NCBI GenBank assembly: GCA_050743625.1
Contig: JBOGED010000273.1
Location: 1-7,501 of the forward strand
Direction of reading: 5' to 3'
Origin: JBOGED01 sp050743625
GTDB lineage: Bacteria; Actinomycetota; Nitriliruptoria; Euzebyales; Egibacteraceae
Length of the DNA: 7,501 nucleotides
This document shows positions 6,744 to 7,501 of the stretch, in pieces; within the stretch, counting starts at the first letter, position 1; every line of letters begins with the position of its first letter. Below the pieces are notes generated by a model that saw only the letters and a list, made by a program, of their open reading frames with translations, did no database searches and was not told where the DNA came from. A program made the translations under genes and the position numbers.

Positions 6744-6994
6744 GCGCGGCGCTCGAACGGCACGCCGCCGCCAGTATGGGGTCTATACACCTAACATGCC
6801 TATATTTACGTTTATGCCTCTATGACGTTTTCGGCAGGATAACTCGATCTTTACGCAAGAGGGACGGAACTCACTTTTGGGGCGCACGCTGGGGTGATGC
6901 ATGGCCAAAGGGGTGCTTTACAGCCCAATCGCGGCAGCGGAAGACTCCCGGGCAAGGGCTTTTAGGACTTCCCCGTTCGACCAAGAAGGAGCGT
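6744..6994. other. Long leader/promoter region of the secreted protein gene
   Basis: No convincing gene lies in these 251 bases. The part from 6770 to 6830 is much richer in A/T than its surroundings, as expected for a promoter in a high-GC genome. It holds two 10-bp direct repeats, ATGCCTATAT (6796-6805) and ATGCCTCTAT (6814-6823), spaced 18 bases start to start. A GGAAC at 6866-6870 resembles the -35 element of ECF sigma factors, but I cannot identify a firm -10. A possible weak stem occurs around GGGCAAG...CTTCCCC (6950-6975). No known riboswitch was recognised. Confidence 0.4.
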
Positions 6995-7501
6995 GTGTTG
7001 GTCTTGCCTATTCTTCAGGGAAAGTTTCGCCTCTCTTTGATCTGTCTCTTAGCTTGGGGGATGATCGGCACCGGTTTTACTTCGATCGCTCACGCTGAAG
7101 ATGATTCAGATGAGGAGAGCAGTACGGCGGTGGCCGTCGGTGGGGACGGCGGCGATGGTGGCATCGGCGTGGGTATCGGCATCTGCGCACTGCTCGCAGA
7201 CTGCGAGGACGTCGGGAGCGACAACGCGGGCGGCGGCGACGGCGGCGACGCCAAGGCCATCAGCATCGACGACGACGACGTCGGGGGCGAGGACGGCGAC
7301 GTTGTCATCGCCGAGGGTGGCGATGGTGGCGATGGTGGCATCGGCGTGGGTATCAGCATCTGCGCACTGCTCGCAGACTGCGAGGACGTCGGGAGCGACA
7401 ACGCCAGCGGCGGCGACGGCGGCGACGCCACGGCCATCAGCATCGACGACGACGACGACAAGAACGACGACGACAAGAACGACGACGACAAGAACGACCA
7501 C
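6995..7501 (+). CDS. Secreted acidic Gly/Asp-rich repeat protein (partial)
   Basis: The frame is open to the window edge (at least 169 codons). AAGGAG at 6986-6991 precedes GTG 6995 by 3 bases and TTG 6998 by 6, so either may be the start. The N-terminus is a classical signal peptide: a basic region (QGKFR), a hydrophobic core (LSLICLLAWGMIGTGF) and a signal-peptidase site after IAHA. The mature part is very acidic. It contains two almost identical units of 43 residues, each with GIGVGI, CALLADCED (two cysteines six residues apart), GGDGGDA and ISIDDDD. A DDDKN tail repeat reaches the window end. I recognise no family. It may be a cell-surface or extracellular calcium- or metal-binding protein, by composition only. 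The longest minus-strand open frames here are by-products of the repeats; only the plus-strand frame has a ribosome site and signal peptide. Confidence 0.75.
   Translation, partial: MLVLPILQGKFRLSLICLLAWGMIGTGFTSIAHAEDDSDEESSTAVAVGGDGGDGGIGVGIGICALLADCEDVGSDNAGGGDGGDAKAISIDDDDVGGEDGDVVIAEGGDGGDGGIGVGISICALLADCEDVGSDNASGGDGGDATAISIDDDDDKNDDDKNDDDKNDH
7151..7457 (+). repeat. Two 130-bp direct repeats inside the secreted protein gene
   Basis: Unit 1 is 7151-7280 and unit 2 is 7328-7457. They lie 177 bases apart start to start (59 codons), so the reading frame is kept. Comparing them by eye I find four differences in 130 bases, three of which change amino acids (Gly/Ser, Gly/Ser, Lys/Thr). The near-identity at synonymous positions points to a recent duplication or ongoing gene conversion. 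Confidence 0.9.
7451..7495 (+). repeat. 15-bp tandem repeats encoding DDDKN
   Basis: GACGACGACAAGAAC occurs three times in a row (7451-7465, 7466-7480, 7481-7495), encoding three DDDKN units. The array may continue beyond the window. Perfect short repeats of this kind readily change copy number. Confidence 0.9.

Noticed and set aside
6901..7098. 65-codon plus-strand frame starting at ATG 6901
   Set aside because: It overlaps the signal-peptide gene in another frame, has no good ribosome site and has no recognisable content.
7090..7501. Two long minus-strand open frames (Ser/Pro-rich and Val/Ala/Asp-rich)
   Set aside because: They are antisense shadows of the GAC/GGC repeats. The plus strand has a ribosome site, a signal peptide and an in-frame repeat period.

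Overview
The window looks like a piece of a high-GC actinomycete chromosome, most likely Streptomyces or a close relative. The flanking genes have strongly G/C-ending codons, GTG starts are used, and a near-consensus actinomycete Nur (nickel) operator is present. No rRNA, tRNA, CRISPR array, transposase or integrase was seen.

Left edge (1-54): the last 17 codons of an unidentified plus-strand gene. Positions 185-5658 form an accessory defence island with less GC-biased codon use than the flanks. It has two converging arms. The plus-strand arm is an intact-looking restriction set: a GIY-YIG endonuclease of the Eco29kI family (185-877), a cytosine-C5 DNA methyltransferase (about 954-2324) and a Vsr-type nicking endonuclease (2328-2804). 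The minus-strand arm carries a MORC/MutL-like GHKL ATPase followed by a Z1-domain helicase-type protein. It meets the vsr gene tail to tail with only 5 bases between the stop codons. This combination belongs to the MORC-Z1-methylase-Vsr class of restriction systems described by Iyer, Abhiman and Aravind. Here the nuclease is an Eco29kI-like GIY-YIG enzyme.

The minus-strand arm is broken. The ATPase gene has one apparent single-base insertion (about 5131) and one apparent deletion (about 4839). Its 3' end is joined in frame, near 4425-4455, to the middle of the Z1 gene, so the ATPase C-terminus and the whole Z1 P-loop part are missing. A third frame change lies near 4010-4035. The R, M and Vsr genes have no visible lesion. 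The island may therefore now work as a plain type II R-M-V unit that has lost its ATPase/helicase module.

Right flank: a class I SAM-dependent methyltransferase (minus strand, 5929-6699) has a Nur-box-like operator just upstream, which suggests nickel-dependent control. Divergently, a secreted acidic Gly/Asp-rich repeat protein starts near 6995. It has a clear signal peptide and two nearly identical 130-bp repeats, and it runs off the right end of the window.
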